Below are positions 7,937 through 16,907 of a stretch of 64,000 bases of DNA, one piece after another. The first letter of the stretch is position 1. The number at the start of each line of letters is the position of its first letter. The notes under the pieces are model-generated. The model was not told where the DNA came from, did not search any database, and saw only the letters and a list, made by a program, of their open reading frames with translations. The position numbers and the translations under genes were made by a program. The stretch is from Chitinophaga pinensis (GTDB taxonomy: Bacteria > Bacteroidota > Bacteroidia > SXHM01): contig CAMDBK010000001.1 of NCBI GenBank assembly GCA_945889235.1, positions 9,597-73,596 of the forward strand, read 5' to 3'.

Positions 7937-8005
7937 GACATTCGTTGCAGATTTGCGATTTGTTGCCGGGTGAAAGCATCACGAATAAATACTTATGGTT
8001 TTTTT

Positions 8006-8013
8006 TACTTTTG
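8006..8013 (+). promoter_or_regulatory. Predicted -7 box of the SGNH lipoprotein gene
   Basis: TACTTTTG fits TAnnTTTG and ends only 4 nt before the ATG at 8018, implying a transcript that begins at the start codon (leaderless). Consensus match only. Confidence 0.45.
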
Positions 8014-8017
8014 ATGC

Positions 8018-9103
8018 ATGAAAAATTCTATTGTCATATCACTGCTTTCATCACTCATTATTTTTTCCTGTTCTTCCCCGAAATCTTCAGAGAACAAGGA
8101 AACTCCCGGTGAAAATAAAGTTGCAGAAACGTTTGAACTGAAGCCTCACTTTGGTGAAACCGAATCAAATTATTATGTAGCAGATTCAATTGCAGGTCAT
8201 ATTCATCAGCCTAATACTATAAAGGAATTCAAGTGGCCCGAGCATCCGTTGGGAAAGCTGGTGATTAAAACAAATAACTTAGGATTTAAGGAAGACAGCG
8301 ATACAAAAATTGAAAAAAATTCAAATACATTTCGTGTAATTGTTACCGGTGATTCACATATTGATGGTGTGGTTTACAATTCAGAATCATTTCCGAATCA
8401 ACTGGAAGAAATGATTAATTTAAAAGTTTCCGGTAATGATGTTGCGTGGGAAATTATCAATGCAGGAGCGGGTTATTATGGACCACAGAATTATTTTGGA
8501 GTATTGAAACGATTTGAATCTTTGAAGCCCGATTTGTTTATTGTTACAATTTATATAGGCAATGATTTTTTAGATGCAGTAAGAATTGAGAATGAAAATA
8601 ACCGGCTGACTGTTCCCGAACGGAAAGACGATTATTATTATGATTTATGGGCGGTAGATGAAAAGCATCCCGGATTTACCGGACAACTGATGAATCAGGT
8701 AAAGTTTTTTAAAAAATTTCCTGAATTTAAAACTACGGCAATTTCAATAACTCAAAAACAGTTAACCCTTATAAAAGAACAGTGCGATAAAAATAAAATC
8801 GGACTTTACATTTTGCTTTTGCCTACAAAGGTTGATGTTGAGCCTGCAACAGACGAAGCAAGCATTAAAGATGTTCAGAGTATGCTCAAATTTTCTAATG
8901 ATGATTTGAAAATAAACAGGGAACTGACAGAAAAACTGATAGAATGGTTAAAAACAAATAACCTTAACTATGTTGACCTGTACGATAATTGGAAAGAGAA
9001 AAAAGGAACTGAAGAATTATTCTGGAAAGCAGATTATCATTTGAATGATAAGGGTCACAAGAGTATTGCTGAAATTATGCAACCCATAATTTCTCAACAC
9101 TGA
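8018..9103 (+). CDS. SGNH/GDSL-type hydrolase lipoprotein
   Basis: A 361-residue predicted lipoprotein: the signal MKNSIVISLLSSLIIFSC ends in a lipobox with Cys18. The hydrolase signature GDSH (111-114, nucleophile Ser113) is followed by an Asn-containing block NAGAGYYGPQNYF near 150 and a block TIYIGNDFLD with the catalytic-type GND. Near the C-terminus ADYHLNDKGH supplies the Asp-x-x-His pair. These four blocks are those of SGNH esterases, similar in spacing to AlgJ/AlgX-like O-acetyl-modifying enzymes. Substrate is unknown; an acyl ester on an extracellular or periplasmic glycan is plausible. It is transcribed alone. Confidence 0.82.
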   Translation: MKNSIVISLLSSLIIFSCSSPKSSENKETPGENKVAETFELKPHFGETESNYYVADSIAGHIHQPNTIKEFKWPEHPLGKLVIKTNNLGFKEDSDTKIEKNSNTFRVIVTGDSHIDGVVYNSESFPNQLEEMINLKVSGNDVAWEIINAGAGYYGPQNYFGVLKRFESLKPDLFIVTIYIGNDFLDAVRIENENNRLTVPERKDDYYYDLWAVDEKHPGFTGQLMNQVKFFKKFPEFKTTAISITQKQLTLIKEQCDKNKIGLYILLLPTKVDVEPATDEASIKDVQSMLKFSNDDLKINRELTEKLIEWLKTNNLNYVDLYDNWKEKKGTEELFWKADYHLNDKGHKSIAEIMQPIISQH

Positions 9104-9142
9104 GCAAACTTTTTCTGTATTCAGGTGTTATCATTTCATTAA

Positions 9143-9175
9143 TTTTGACTTTGCTCTCACAGAGTTCTATCTTTG
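9143..9175 (+). promoter_or_regulatory. Promoter of superoxide dismutase
   Basis: TTTTG (9143-9147) and TATCTTTG (9168-9175) are spaced by 20 nt, a very good match to the Bacteroidota TTTG-N19/20-TAnnTTTG promoter. The leader to the ATG at 9229 is about 45 nt and consists largely of AAACTTT/TAAACC repeat words (9178-9222). Confidence 0.7.
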
Positions 9176-9228
9176 AACCCGTAAACTTTTAAACCTTTAA
9201 ACTTTCTAAACCTTATAAACTAAAAAAC

Positions 9229-9831
9229 ATGGCATTTGAATTACCAAAACTCCCTTATGAATACACTGCACTTGAACCGCATATTGATGCACGCACTATG
9301 GAAATCCATCACAGCAAGCATCACAACGCGTACGTAACTAATCTGAATAAAGCGATTGAAGGAACACCGCTTGCATCGCAATCACTGGAAGAAATTCTGA
9401 AAGGAATTTCTAAAGCTAGCGCTGCTGTTCGCAACAATGGGGGAGGACACTTTAATCACAGCCTTTTCTGGAAAGTGATGAAACCCGGAGGCGGTGGATT
9501 GCCTTCCGGTGATCTGGCTGCTGCCATTAACCGCGACTTCGGTTCGTTTGATACATTTAAAGAACAGTTTAACAATGCAGGAGCAACACGTTTCGGTTCA
9601 GGCTGGGCATGGCTGATTGTTCATGACGGGAAATTAGTTGTTTCCTCTTCACCTAATCAGGATAATCCGTTGATGGATATTGCTGAAGTAAAAGGTACTC
9701 CTATTCTTGGCCTTGATGTTTGGGAACATGCCTATTACCTCAACTACCAAAACCGCAGACCTGATTACATTGCCGCTTTCTGGAATGTAATTAACTGGGA
9801 TGAAGTAGCTGCGAATTTGAAAAAGGCGTAA
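9229..9831 (+). CDS. sodA: Superoxide dismutase, Fe/Mn type
   Basis: Converts superoxide to hydrogen peroxide and oxygen in the cytoplasm. The 200-residue length is typical. The metal ligands are visible: His27 in HHSKHHNAYV, a second His in GGGHFNHSLFW, and the Asp and His in DVWEHAYYLNYQN. The block PNQDNPLM carries the Gln associated with Mn-type enzymes, while Bacteroidota enzymes are often able to use either metal, so metal preference is left open. There is no signal peptide. The start follows a strong predicted promoter, and a palindromic repeat follows 5 nt after the stop. Confidence 0.96.
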   Translation: MAFELPKLPYEYTALEPHIDARTMEIHHSKHHNAYVTNLNKAIEGTPLASQSLEEILKGISKASAAVRNNGGGHFNHSLFWKVMKPGGGGLPSGDLAAAINRDFGSFDTFKEQFNNAGATRFGSGWAWLIVHDGKLVVSSSPNQDNPLMDIAEVKGTPILGLDVWEHAYYLNYQNRRPDYIAAFWNVINWDEVAANLKKA

Positions 9832-9836
9832 GGAAG

Positions 9837-9910
9837 CGTCATTGCGAGGGTTTTTCACCCGAAGCAATCTCACCTCATAAGGAGATTGCTTCGCTACGCT
9901 CGCAATGACG
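9837..9910. repeat. Palindromic element with CGTCATTGCGAG ends
   Basis: The ends CGTCATTGCGAG (9837-9848) and CTCGCAATGACG (9899-9910) are perfect inverted repeats; inside, GAAGCAATCTC and GAGATTGCTTC form a second stem. It lies between the convergent stops of the superoxide dismutase gene (9831) and the gene at 9918, so it may serve as a two-way terminator. The same kind of CGTCATTGCGAG element is widespread in bacterial genomes. Confidence 0.9.
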
Positions 9911-9917
9911 TTGCTCA

Positions 9918-11774
9918 TTATTTTAGTTTTATTTCTTCCCACTCCACGCTGAACTGCGGCTTATAAACATAGGAATGGTCGGTGTAAATAAATTTTATTG
10001 CTTTTACTTTTTCGCCTTTCAGACTGTCGTTATAATATTCTAAATAGGGTGCAACCCAAATTCCGCTTTCACTGTTTTGCACTACTAATCGGTGTTTCTT
10101 TATACTGTCATTTTCTAACTGATACAGCATATAATACTCAGGCTCTTTGTATAAAGCGTGTTTGAGTTTACCGGCCAACGTTTTGTCAACAGTAAATTTC
10201 ATGCGCAATGCTGTTGCTTCTTTTAATTCGGGAAGAGGAGTCCATTCATTCCAGATGACAGTGTTTGTATGATTGAATTTTTCAACCGTTAGTTTTTCTT
10301 TTGCAGTGCGTTTCAGAATTCTTATTTTTTCGTCTTCATATACCTGAGCATAGTTATTCATAATTGCAAAATTCACTTGCCCGTCATCACTCAGAATGTA
10401 GCGCTGGTCAATGCTGGTCATCTCACTCCAGATATTAAGTTTAGTCCAGATGTAATACTGTGGCGCATTTTCTGAACTCAGAAAATCTGCATTTACTTTA
10501 TCAAGTATTGCTGTATTCACACAGCCAAGCTGAAACAAAGGGCGGTTCTTATAATTCAGGTTATTGACAGCAACATAACTTACTTCCCATGGAAAAATAT
10601 CAACAGTATTGTTTGAGAGAATTTTTTTCGCGCTGTCTGCCAGTATAACTGTCTCCAGATTTTTTTCAGAAAGGCGATTGTAAAAATCCGCTTCACTTCC
10701 ATTCAGTATGTTTAATGAATTTTTGAAATTGGTAAATTCTCCATATTCCATTTTTACCTCAATATAAAAATGTTCAATTTGAACCATATTTTTATAATAG
10801 AGATACGGCATGGCGGCTAATGCCGCCAGTTGCAAGAGTTTTACTTTTTCCTGTGCAAAAAATAAAACAGCGGTAAACAAAATCAGAAAATTGAAAAATG
10901 TTTTTGCGTGATAATTTTCTTCACGTGCAATGGAGTAGCGAAACACCGCCCACAATGACAATGCAAAAATTACATAAACTGTATTTACATTTTCAGTCCG
11001 GAATATCAACCAATAACCTGCAATAAAACTCACCAGCAACAGCAAGAGAGTTTTATCGTTAGTGGCATTTACTGAAGTTGCACCAAGGTTTCCGTTGCTG
11101 ATAAAAAACCAATTGCGGAGGTGTAACAAGCTGCCATCTAAATTGTGATTGATAACAAGCCACAACAAAAAATAGACGCTGAAACCAATTCCCAACGTAA
11201 GTAAAAGATTGTTAAACTTTTTGTTTCGGACAAAATCAAGAATAAGGTATGAAGCTGCCATCATTACCGATGCAGCAGCAATATTTATTTTTACAAAAAA
11301 CGAAAGTGCGGTAACAACAATTGCAATAGTGAGAAAATAATTTTTGCGCGCGGTAGAGTGCAGCAGCAGCGCAATGGCAACACAGCCCATCATTTTTTCG
11401 TCAATGCGCAGGTTGGCGCTGAGCAACAAAGCAGCAATAAAAAACAACCACAAGCCTTTTTGCTTAATACTTTTTGTTGCCTGAAAAATAAGCCATACAA
11501 AAAGCAATTGAAAAATAAACGTGAACAAAAAAGCGATAAGAAAATTATTTCCAATCAATAAAGGAAAGCGGATAAAACCCAGCGGACCATAACTGAAGAT
11601 GACATCGCTGCCATGAGAAATTCCCTGATTGAAAAAATAATTGAAAGCAAAAACATAACTTTGGTCTAAGCCTGTTCCCATTACCGGTTCAAATGCAGGG
11701 AAGGTATAAACAGCCAGAAATAAAATGAGCAGTATCGGAAGAAACGGAATTCCCTTTAGTTCTATTTTATTCAA
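9918..11774 (-). CDS. Polytopic membrane protein, GT-C-like, unknown
   Basis: A 618-residue protein with about ten or eleven hydrophobic segments in residues 1-330 (for example PFLPILLILFLAVYTFPAF and FNNLLLTLGIGFSVYFLLWLV), then a soluble C-terminal part of about 290 residues. A first extracytoplasmic loop contains GTGLDQSYVFAFNYFF, reminiscent of the acidic loop in GT-C glycosyltransferases, but no clear family motif is recognised. Its start overlaps the end of the upstream T9SS gene by 8 bp, so the two are probably co-translated. It could be a lipid-linked-sugar transferase or merely a structural membrane protein. Confidence 0.7.
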   Translation of the reverse strand: MNKIELKGIPFLPILLILFLAVYTFPAFEPVMGTGLDQSYVFAFNYFFNQGISHGSDVIFSYGPLGFIRFPLLIGNNFLIAFLFTFIFQLLFVWLIFQATKSIKQKGLWLFFIAALLLSANLRIDEKMMGCVAIALLLHSTARKNYFLTIAIVVTALSFFVKINIAAASVMMAASYLILDFVRNKKFNNLLLTLGIGFSVYFLLWLVINHNLDGSLLHLRNWFFISNGNLGATSVNATNDKTLLLLLVSFIAGYWLIFRTENVNTVYVIFALSLWAVFRYSIAREENYHAKTFFNFLILFTAVLFFAQEKVKLLQLAALAAMPYLYYKNMVQIEHFYIEVKMEYGEFTNFKNSLNILNGSEADFYNRLSEKNLETVILADSAKKILSNNTVDIFPWEVSYVAVNNLNYKNRPLFQLGCVNTAILDKVNADFLSSENAPQYYIWTKLNIWSEMTSIDQRYILSDDGQVNFAIMNNYAQVYEDEKIRILKRTAKEKLTVEKFNHTNTVIWNEWTPLPELKEATALRMKFTVDKTLAGKLKHALYKEPEYYMLYQLENDSIKKHRLVVQNSESGIWVAPYLEYYNDSLKGEKVKAIKFIYTDHSYVYKPQFSVEWEEIKLK

Positions 11775-13410
11775 CTATCAGTTTTTTAGTGGAAACAAAA
11801 TCTTTTGTTTTTATTTTAATGAAATAGATTCCTTTTTTTTCGGGTAAAATAATTTTATAATTCTGTTTGCCTTTTGAAACGGAAGGATAGAAAAATTCCT
11901 CTTCTGTTTTACCCGATTCGTTGATTACAAAAACAGAAACATCCGTCTTTGCTGCAACATTAAATGACAGATTAACACTTCCTGACGCGGGATTGGGAAA
12001 CAAACTCAGTTGCAGTGTTTCATTTTGGTTGAACGAAATTGGTTTTTCGCCCAACGCATTTCCTTTAATAATATTTACTTTATAAATGGTGGGCGAGGCA
12101 AAACTATTCTGGTCAGGATTAAAACTCATGGCATAGGCAAAACTGCTGTTTACACCGCCAACAATATATCCTGCAAATGAAATGTCTGCGGTTACTTTAT
12201 TAAGGTCAATGATTTCGTGTTCCAGTAAATCCAGATTTTCATTCACAATAAATTCAGATCCCGAACCCAGAAAACCGGGAAGTTCATTCCCCAGTTTTAC
12301 CTCTTCCATAGTGCCATCACTTTTTCGTGTAACACGTGCTACTGTTTTTACAAAAGGGAAACTGGGGTCTTCAACAATAGCTCCGGTTGAATCAACAATA
12401 TATTGCGCCACACCTCCGAAAAATACAGTGTGCATGGCGTTTGCAACCGAATCATAAACCGGAATATTTGCACAGTGATAATGATTTAATTTCTGCTGAA
12501 AAGTATTTACAACCGTAAATCCTGCGGTATCAATATCAATCGGTTCAAGATAAGGAACACCAACAAATTCAACCGGAAAAACTCCGCTGAATGCGGTAAG
12601 CCCAACGTTTCGGTTGGGGAATATTTGTTTCACAAGGTTGTAATCTCTTCTTCGCATGGCAGCGGAATCAACCCATTCAGCAATGGGAGAAAAAGAAAGA
12701 CTGTTCGCATCAACGTTAATATCAAATTTTTTAATGGCGTATGTATATCGTTGCCAGTAAACGGTATCTCCACTAATTACGGGGATTGGCGCTACTTCTC
12801 CATCGAACAGGTGACCGAAAACAAGGTAGAAATGTGTGTCAATAAAATTCAATCTGCCTCCGGTAACTTTAAAATAATCAGAACGGATTGTTTTGAACCA
12901 GGGCGAAATATCATCACCGTTTATTACAGCCTGTATCAGGCTATCCACGCTGACAGCAGTAAGGTATGGAAACGTAATTTTCATGTTTGCAGCAGTTGAA
13001 AACCCATAACCACCGGAGATAAAAAGGGTTCCGTTGTTTGTTGTAAAATTTGAATTGGTTGAACTCAGCTGGTCGCGCACACTATCCGGAAGTACCGACA
13101 GTCCGGATTTCCAAACCTGTTGCGTGGCTGGCTCAACAACGTAAATACTATCGTTGCGCAAATTAGCCGGAAAAGCACCTGGTTGCGGAATATGTAATCC
13201 ATCTCTGCGTCCCCCAATGATTAGCCACTTGCCATTGTGTTGCGAAAAATTAAATGAATGCAGCCCCGGAAAACCGGGAATAGTAACCGGTTCAAGTGAA
13301 ACAGTAAAAGCAGTTGGCTGCTGGGCAAAACTATTGATGCACAAAAAGAGAAGAATAATTGTTACCCGTTCAGCTAAATTCCGGTCTTTTATAATTACGT
13401 TAATTTTCAT
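11767..13410 (-). CDS. Secreted protein with T9SS type A sorting domain
   Basis: A 547-residue exported protein. An N-terminal hydrophobic signal (VTIILLFLCINSFAQQ, about residues 16-31) is preceded by a charged stretch. The body has a beta-propeller/kelch-like look (WLIIGGRRDG, NGTLFISGGYGF, HTVFFGGVAQY, SFAGYIVGGVN), repeated 'GG' strands spaced 80-100 residues apart. The C-terminus from about residue 468 is a typical T9SS sorting domain: SLFPNPASGSVNLSF, then FVINESGK, GIYFIKIKT and a terminal KKLIVE. It is likely secreted or anchored on the cell surface. Ligand or activity is unknown. Its stop overlaps the next membrane-protein gene. Confidence 0.85.
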   Translation of the reverse strand: MKINVIIKDRNLAERVTIILLFLCINSFAQQPTAFTVSLEPVTIPGFPGLHSFNFSQHNGKWLIIGGRRDGLHIPQPGAFPANLRNDSIYVVEPATQQVWKSGLSVLPDSVRDQLSSTNSNFTTNNGTLFISGGYGFSTAANMKITFPYLTAVSVDSLIQAVINGDDISPWFKTIRSDYFKVTGGRLNFIDTHFYLVFGHLFDGEVAPIPVISGDTVYWQRYTYAIKKFDINVDANSLSFSPIAEWVDSAAMRRRDYNLVKQIFPNRNVGLTAFSGVFPVEFVGVPYLEPIDIDTAGFTVVNTFQQKLNHYHCANIPVYDSVANAMHTVFFGGVAQYIVDSTGAIVEDPSFPFVKTVARVTRKSDGTMEEVKLGNELPGFLGSGSEFIVNENLDLLEHEIIDLNKVTADISFAGYIVGGVNSSFAYAMSFNPDQNSFASPTIYKVNIIKGNALGEKPISFNQNETLQLSLFPNPASGSVNLSFNVAAKTDVSVFVINESGKTEEEFFYPSVSKGKQNYKIILPEKKGIYFIKIKTKDFVSTKKLIVE

Positions 13411-13414
13411 TTGC

Positions 13415-13422
13415 TATGTTTG
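13415..13422 (+). promoter_or_regulatory. Predicted -7 box for the T9SS gene at 13441
   Basis: TATGTTTG fits TAnnTTTG and lies 18 nt before the ATG at 13441. It sits at the start of the divergent gene at 13410. Confidence 0.45.
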
Positions 13423-13440
13423 TCAAAGAAAATCAAAAAT

Positions 13441-14313
13441 ATGAAAAGAATACTACTACTCAGTTTTATCATCTGCGCAATCATCTCATCTGCAAAATCA
13501 CAGGATTACAACTTTGGATTTGAATCATGGATTGACCATGGAACTTATGAAGAGCCAGAGTTTTGGGGAACATTTAATCCTGTTCAGTTTATAGGTATTC
13601 AGGTAATAAAAGATACGGTTGATGTTTATCAGGGAAACTATTCATTAAAACTTTCGGCAGGACCAATTCCCGCTGCTGTAGCGGTTTTAGGAAGTATTAA
13701 TGTCAACAGTGCTTTGATTGAACCCGGCAGACCTTACAACCAGCGCCCAACAAAATTGAAATGCTATTACAAAACAATTTTGATAAATAATGATTCATCA
13801 GCTATTGCCGCTTTTTTAACAAAATACAACACGGTAACGCATCAACGCGATACGATTGCAGTAGCCGGAAAATTATTTCACAGCGATGTAACTTCATGGA
13901 CTTTACTTGAAAATGATTTTGTGTATCGCTCTGCTGAAACGCCTGATACGATTGGAATAATATTATCATCAACCGCTAATCCTGATGGTTTGGGAAATGA
14001 AGGTTGCGAACTTTATATTGATGCGATGGAGTTGGTACTTCCGTCATCTTCTGGTGTTGAAGAACAAGCTACAAAAAACAGTATCAGTATTTTTCCGAAT
14101 CCGGTAAAGGATGAATTAAAAATTTCAAACACCGGAATTGCTGAAAAATTTTTTGTTCATTTTTATGACATTACAGGTAAGGAAATTTACTCTTCCTCTT
14201 TTTCATCTTCTTCTGAAAGCATCGCTGTTAAAGAATTTGCTCCCGGAAAGTATTCGGTGAAAATTGATAATGGAGAAAAAATAAAATTCTTGGGCTCGTT
14301 TCTGAAAGAGTAG
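13441..14313 (+). CDS. Secreted T9SS type A protein, unknown function
   Basis: A 290-residue protein starting at MKRILLLSFIICAIISSAKSQ, a clear signal peptide; the upstream in-frame ATG at 13411 lies in the promoter. The N-terminal part (YNFGFESWIDHGTYEEPEFWG) opens a beta-sandwich-like domain of about 190 residues of the kind that carries glycan-binding folds. From about 213 a T9SS sorting domain follows: SIFPNPVKDELKI, HFYDITGKEIYS, FAPGKYSVKID and LGSFLKE. It is divergent from another T9SS cargo gene with only 30 bp between them. No catalytic residues are recognised. Confidence 0.82.
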   Translation: MKRILLLSFIICAIISSAKSQDYNFGFESWIDHGTYEEPEFWGTFNPVQFIGIQVIKDTVDVYQGNYSLKLSAGPIPAAVAVLGSINVNSALIEPGRPYNQRPTKLKCYYKTILINNDSSAIAAFLTKYNTVTHQRDTIAVAGKLFHSDVTSWTLLENDFVYRSAETPDTIGIILSSTANPDGLGNEGCELYIDAMELVLPSSSGVEEQATKNSISIFPNPVKDELKISNTGIAEKFFVHFYDITGKEIYSSSFSSSSESIAVKEFAPGKYSVKIDNGEKIKFLGSFLKE

Positions 14314-14316
14314 TTT

Positions 14317-14685
14317 TTAATTGGTGAAACTTCCCCATTTCACCACCATGATAAACTCATTTTCAATTGGTAAATATCCATAATCGTAGCAGAGTTTATA
14401 GGTGCTGCCTTTTAAAGTTGTGTGAGTATGCGTGTGGTATTTGAAATTAAATCCTTTGTCGGTTAATTTTGATTTGCTGATTTTTGCTTTGCCTTCGGGC
14501 GATACAATGCTGTCTAATATTCTGCGGTTCTTGCGAAGAATATTATTTACGTTTCGCATTTCGGCAGTGGTGTCGCTGTTGGCTTTGTTGTTGTAATTGC
14601 TGCGACACTGGTCGTCACAGAATTTTTTGTCGGCACGGCCTTTTAAAGGTTCGCCACATTCAAGACACTGTTTTTCTTCTTGCAT
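14317..14685 (-). CDS. Small zinc-ribbon protein
   Basis: A 122-residue cytosolic protein starting at MQEEKQ. The N-terminal zinc ribbon has four cysteines in the pattern CLECG...KKFCDDQCRSNY (about residues 7-30), as in the DUF2116-type Zn-ribbon proteins that Bacteroidota carry. The rest has a basic helix (NNILRKNRRILDSI) and then GKAKISKSKLTDKGF. It could bind nucleic acid, but this is not shown. The longer in-frame start at 14796 runs through a palindromic repeat and is rejected. Confidence 0.78.
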   Translation of the reverse strand: MQEEKQCLECGEPLKGRADKKFCDDQCRSNYNNKANSDTTAEMRNVNNILRKNRRILDSIVSPEGKAKISKSKLTDKGFNFKYHTHTHTTLKGSTYKLCYDYGYLPIENEFIMVVKWGSFTN

Positions 14686-14705
14686 GGTGTTGTTTTTTAA
14701 TGGAA

Positions 14706-14817
14706 AGCGGATGACGGGGATGGCACACGGATGACACGGATTTAACTGATTGGCGCGGATTTTAAAATCTGTATTTATCCGCCCAATCCGTGTCATCCGT
14801 GTGCCATTCCTTCCGCT
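14706..14817. repeat. Large hairpin repeat with ATCCGTGTCATCCGTG words
   Basis: The arms 14720-14742 and 14785-14807 are perfectly complementary over 23 bp. The complementarity continues with mismatches outward (AGCGG.../...CCGCT) and inward (ATTGGCGCGGAT against ATCCGCCCAAT), so the whole 110 bp can fold as one stem. It lies in the upstream region of the zinc-ribbon gene and between it and ssb. Confidence 0.9.
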
Positions 14818-14958
14818 AAAGTAAAAAAAAATCCCGATTACAAACGCTTATACTCGTTTATTTTCAGAAGTAAACGGATAAGAACCGACTACGGCTTGGT
14901 GGTGGATGTTCCTTTGTGCCGACAATTAATTCATGTCTAACTAAAAAACAAAAACATC

Positions 14959-15306
14959 ATGAACACATTAAGAAACAGCGTACGTTTAATCGGAAACTTA
15001 GGAACAAACCCTGAAGTAAAAGAATTTGAACAAGGCAAAAAAGTTGCACGCATCGCACTTGCCACCAACGAAACATTCACCAACGCAAAAGGTGAAAAAG
15101 TAACAGAAACCTGCTGGCACAATCTAGTTGCCTGGGGAAAAACTGCGGAACTTGCACAGAAGTACCTGACCAAAGGCAGCGAAGTTGCTATTGAAGGAAA
15201 ACTTACTTCACGCAACTACACTAACAAAGAAGGTGAGAAAAAATATGTTACTGAAATTGTGGTAAATGAGTTGCTGTTTTTGAGTAAAGCAGCCGGTAAA
15301 CAGTAA
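14959..15306 (+). CDS. ssb: Single-stranded DNA-binding protein
   Basis: A 115-residue OB-fold protein covering ssDNA in replication and repair. It starts MNTLRNSVRLIGNLGTNPEV, followed by ARIALATNETF, TCWHNLVAWGKTAELAQKYLTKGSEVAIEGKL and YVTEIVVNELLFL, all family landmarks. It lacks the long acidic C-terminal tip (DDDIPF) with which the main SSB binds partner proteins; it ends AAGKQ. It is therefore likely a short accessory SSB rather than the main replicative one. A strong hairpin follows. Confidence 0.93.
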   Translation: MNTLRNSVRLIGNLGTNPEVKEFEQGKKVARIALATNETFTNAKGEKVTETCWHNLVAWGKTAELAQKYLTKGSEVAIEGKLTSRNYTNKEGEKKYVTEIVVNELLFLSKAAGKQ

Positions 15307-15326
15307 TCGGTTATCAGTTATTGGTG

Positions 15327-15375
15327 AAAAACCGTCCTGAGATCTCGATAGCTATCGAGACGGGGCGGTTTTTTA
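15327..15375 (+). terminator. Terminator of ssb with nested palindrome
   Basis: AAAACCGTCC (15328-15337) pairs with GGGGCGGTTTT (15362-15372), followed by a T run. The loop is replaced by a perfect palindrome TCTCGATAGCTATCGAGA (15343-15360). Related palindromes (CCCGATAGCTATCGGG) occur at 19891-19908 and 53428-53445, always inside another hairpin. The lower stem and T run suggest an intrinsic terminator. Confidence 0.8.
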
Positions 15376-15442
15376 TACTATATTTGAGTTTTGGATAAGA
15401 TTTGGGTCTTTATCTCCATTCTTATCCCGAACTCAACTCAGG

Positions 15443-16867
15443 TTAATTGGATTTTTCAACTGCATAAATTTCACTCCAGGCATAATTTTTTTCAAAGCGT
15501 AATAACCGCACTATTTTTTTTTGTGCTTTTAACTGTTCTATAAGTTCATCTTTTTCATAACTCAATTGAATATAATACTGCGTTTGTTCACTTGCAGAGT
15601 ACTGAACCTTGTCAAATAATTTACCATCGGTAATATATCCCGCATACTTATCGGTAAGGTAGGTGTGCATTAAAAAGCTGCAGTAAATATTTTTTGAATA
15701 CAGATTTTCTTTCGCGCAAAAGTCTGTCATGTTTTTACTTACCTCAATTGCATCTGTATAGCTTAATGAATGGTCGCTTACATGATTTCTTTTCAGGCAA
15801 AACGTTACCTGAACAACAGCAACAACAATAAAAAAAGAATAGTAAAGAACTTTCCTTTCGCTGAAAACCGCATCGAAAAAGAATACAGAAACTACTATAA
15901 AAGGAACGAGGATGCTCAATAGATAACGCGGAGAATAAAAATTAGCTGAGCTGAAAGCCAGGTACAAGACAATGAAGATTGACAGTAGTGAAACAACTTT
16001 TTTATGAATGCTGTCCCACGATTTTTTTCTGACAAAAAAGAAAATAACAGCACTGATGATTAATAAAGCGCTGATTGCATTTCTTCCCTGATAAATAAAT
16101 AAATACGCAGAATAGTTCTTCAGTTTTTCAAGTATAACTAAGCTGTTGAAATTGTCAGCATCTGTATAAAGTGGTAGAAAGAAAAAACCAAATTTGATTT
16201 TTTGTACTACGAAGAACAACGATGGAATTATCACAGGAGCGATAACCACAACCATTTTTCTGCAAACCATTTTAACCGTCACTTCCTTTCTGTTCATGTT
16301 CAACAATTCAATCACCTGCAAAAGTCCGCAACTCAGTATTGTAACTATACCCGTTTCTTTGGTTAGCAGAAGTAATGTTCCGCAAATTATATATCCCGCT
16401 GTTTTGTTAGTTAAAAAAAAGTACAGGGTGAACAGGCTTAAAAAAGCAACCAACATTTCAGGTAATAACAAACACGCTTGCGCTATAAATACAGGTTGAA
16501 CTGCAAGTAAAATGCAGGAGATAATTGCAACTTTTTCGCTAAAAAATTTGCGACAGAAAACGTACATTAAAACAATCAGCGCTATAGAAACCACCAAAGG
16601 AAAAATATGACTGCCCGTTATACTGCTTCCAAAAACCTTCATTCCCAAAGCGCTCATAAAATGAAAGAACAGCGGGTGACCTCTTGAGATTTCAAACGGT
16701 ATGGCTCCCGGAAACAGGCTAAGCCCGTTTTCATACATCATATGCACAGCGGTTGAATACGGCCAGGCTTCGTCCCAAAAGTAAGGCAGTGATAAGTGAG
16801 TCCACTTTAGTAGTATCAGCAGAATAATTATTGCTGTTAATAAAATGAACCCGGTATATTTTTTCAT
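15443..16867 (-). CDS. Glycosyltransferase family 39-like membrane protein
   Basis: A 474-residue polytopic protein of the GT-C class that transfers sugars from a polyprenyl-phosphate donor. The first loop after the N-terminal membrane segment has the acidic pair WDEAWPYSTAVHMM (about residues 31-45) expected of PMT/ArnT-like enzymes, and GHPLFFHFM follows. About ten more hydrophobic segments reach residue 350. The soluble C-terminus is about 110 residues. The acceptor and sugar are unknown. It has no operon partner on the same strand, with rnhA about 40 bp upstream. Confidence 0.78.
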   Translation of the reverse strand: MKKYTGFILLTAIIILLILLKWTHLSLPYFWDEAWPYSTAVHMMYENGLSLFPGAIPFEISRGHPLFFHFMSALGMKVFGSSITGSHIFPLVVSIALIVLMYVFCRKFFSEKVAIISCILLAVQPVFIAQACLLLPEMLVAFLSLFTLYFFLTNKTAGYIICGTLLLLTKETGIVTILSCGLLQVIELLNMNRKEVTVKMVCRKMVVVIAPVIIPSLFFVVQKIKFGFFFLPLYTDADNFNSLVILEKLKNYSAYLFIYQGRNAISALLIISAVIFFFVRKKSWDSIHKKVVSLLSIFIVLYLAFSSANFYSPRYLLSILVPFIVVSVFFFDAVFSERKVLYYSFFIVVAVVQVTFCLKRNHVSDHSLSYTDAIEVSKNMTDFCAKENLYSKNIYCSFLMHTYLTDKYAGYITDGKLFDKVQYSASEQTQYYIQLSYEKDELIEQLKAQKKIVRLLRFEKNYAWSEIYAVEKSN

Positions 16868-16907
16868 TCAGATTTATGAATGGCAAACGTATGCTAAAAC
16901 AGAGCTA

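Noticed and set aside
14686..14796. N-terminal extension of the zinc-ribbon gene
   Set aside because: The extension is coded by the large hairpin repeat, and the Met at 14685 begins right before the zinc ribbon.
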